64,000 nucleotides of DNA, from contig NZ_CP132480.1 in the NCBI RefSeq assembly GCF_030770395.1, positions 2,433,979-2,497,978 on the forward strand, read 5' to 3'. The translations under genes and the position numbers were made by a program. Of this stretch, positions 63,911-64,000 are shown piece after piece (the stretch's first letter is position 1; each line of letters opens with the position of its first letter). The stretch is from Telluria beijingensis (GTDB taxonomy: Bacteria; Pseudomonadota; Gammaproteobacteria; Burkholderiales; Burkholderiaceae_D). Under the pieces are notes generated by a model. It did no database searches, was not told the DNA's origin, and saw nothing but the letters and a program-made list of their open reading frames with translations.

Positions 63911-63976
63911 TCAAGCGTCCGCCGCATGCCGAACCACGTTTATCGCTGCTTATCTACGTTATGGGAGAGCAGTTGG

Positions 63977-64000
63977 ATGCAGCTTGGCGTTGACGCCGGC
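63977..64000 (+). CDS. Possible start of a BadF/ROK-type ATPase or sugar kinase (runs off the window)
   Basis: Eight codons, MQLGVDAG, preceded by GGGAG at 63963-63967. LGVDAG is the phosphate-1 motif found at the N terminus of the ASKHA fold, e.g. BadF/BcrA-type ATPases and N-acetylglucosamine kinases. Only the start is present, so the call is weak. Confidence 0.35.

Overview
The window looks like a chromosomal segment of a high-GC betaproteobacterium of the Oxalobacteraceae (Massilia / Telluria / Duganella type). The grounds are the order ygfZ / mltG-tmk-holB-pilZ-tatD, the strong GC bias at third codon positions, a PEP-CTERM surface protein, proteobacterial REP-like hairpins and the general look of the proteins. 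The genus is an inference.

Layout. 1-8.5 kb: housekeeping genes (ygfZ fragment, mltG, tmk, holB, pilZ, a GNAT acetyltransferase, tatD), an ankyrin protein, a PRMT-like methyltransferase, two small proteins and an LpxO-like hydroxylase. 8.6-13 kb: wrbA, a YfcG/YghU-like glutathione transferase, an SDR oxidoreductase and the rRNA hydroxylase rlhA. 13.2-20.8 kb: a xylose block made of a LacI regulator, D-xylose dehydrogenase, xylFGH and an alpha-ketoglutarate semialdehyde dehydrogenase, which points to the oxidative Weimberg route. 21-31.2 kb: a rightward run of secreted or periplasmic xyloglucan enzymes (GH74, GH95, GH35, GH31 with PA14, CE2-type esterase). 33.9-43.8 kb: a leftward operon of TonB receptor, SSS symporter, GH3, membrane-anchored AraC regulator and GH39. 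Between the two blocks lie a truncated RlmI-like gene, a small protein and a beta-lactamase-fold hydrolase. Together the two blocks form a xyloglucan utilisation locus whose released xylose can feed the xyl genes.

45.2-54.3 kb: a selenium-dependent formate dehydrogenase-N operon (fdnG with an in-frame UGA at 45792-45794, fdxH, fdnI, fdhE) followed by selA and selB. The matching tRNA-Sec gene (selC) lies at 58436-58531, just after udk. fdnG carries a SECIS-type hairpin at the same distance from the UGA as in E. coli fdhF. selD is not in the window.

54.3-64 kb: a small periplasmic protein resembling one subdomain of RND pumps, a PEP-CTERM protein, a Tat-exported phosphocholine-type phospholipase C, udk, selC, a GcvH-like/DsrE-like gene pair, a ParD-like/methionine aminopeptidase pair with a phased triple repeat upstream, and a large di-haem lipoprotein with two discoidin domains. 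The last bases may start a BadF/ROK-type sugar kinase.

No insertion sequence, prophage, CRISPR array or rRNA was seen. The most noteworthy items are the complete Sec-decoding set, a shared LacI operator motif joining the xylose genes, the ParD-like/MetAP pair with its 11-bp repeats, and the GcvH-like/DsrE-like pair.
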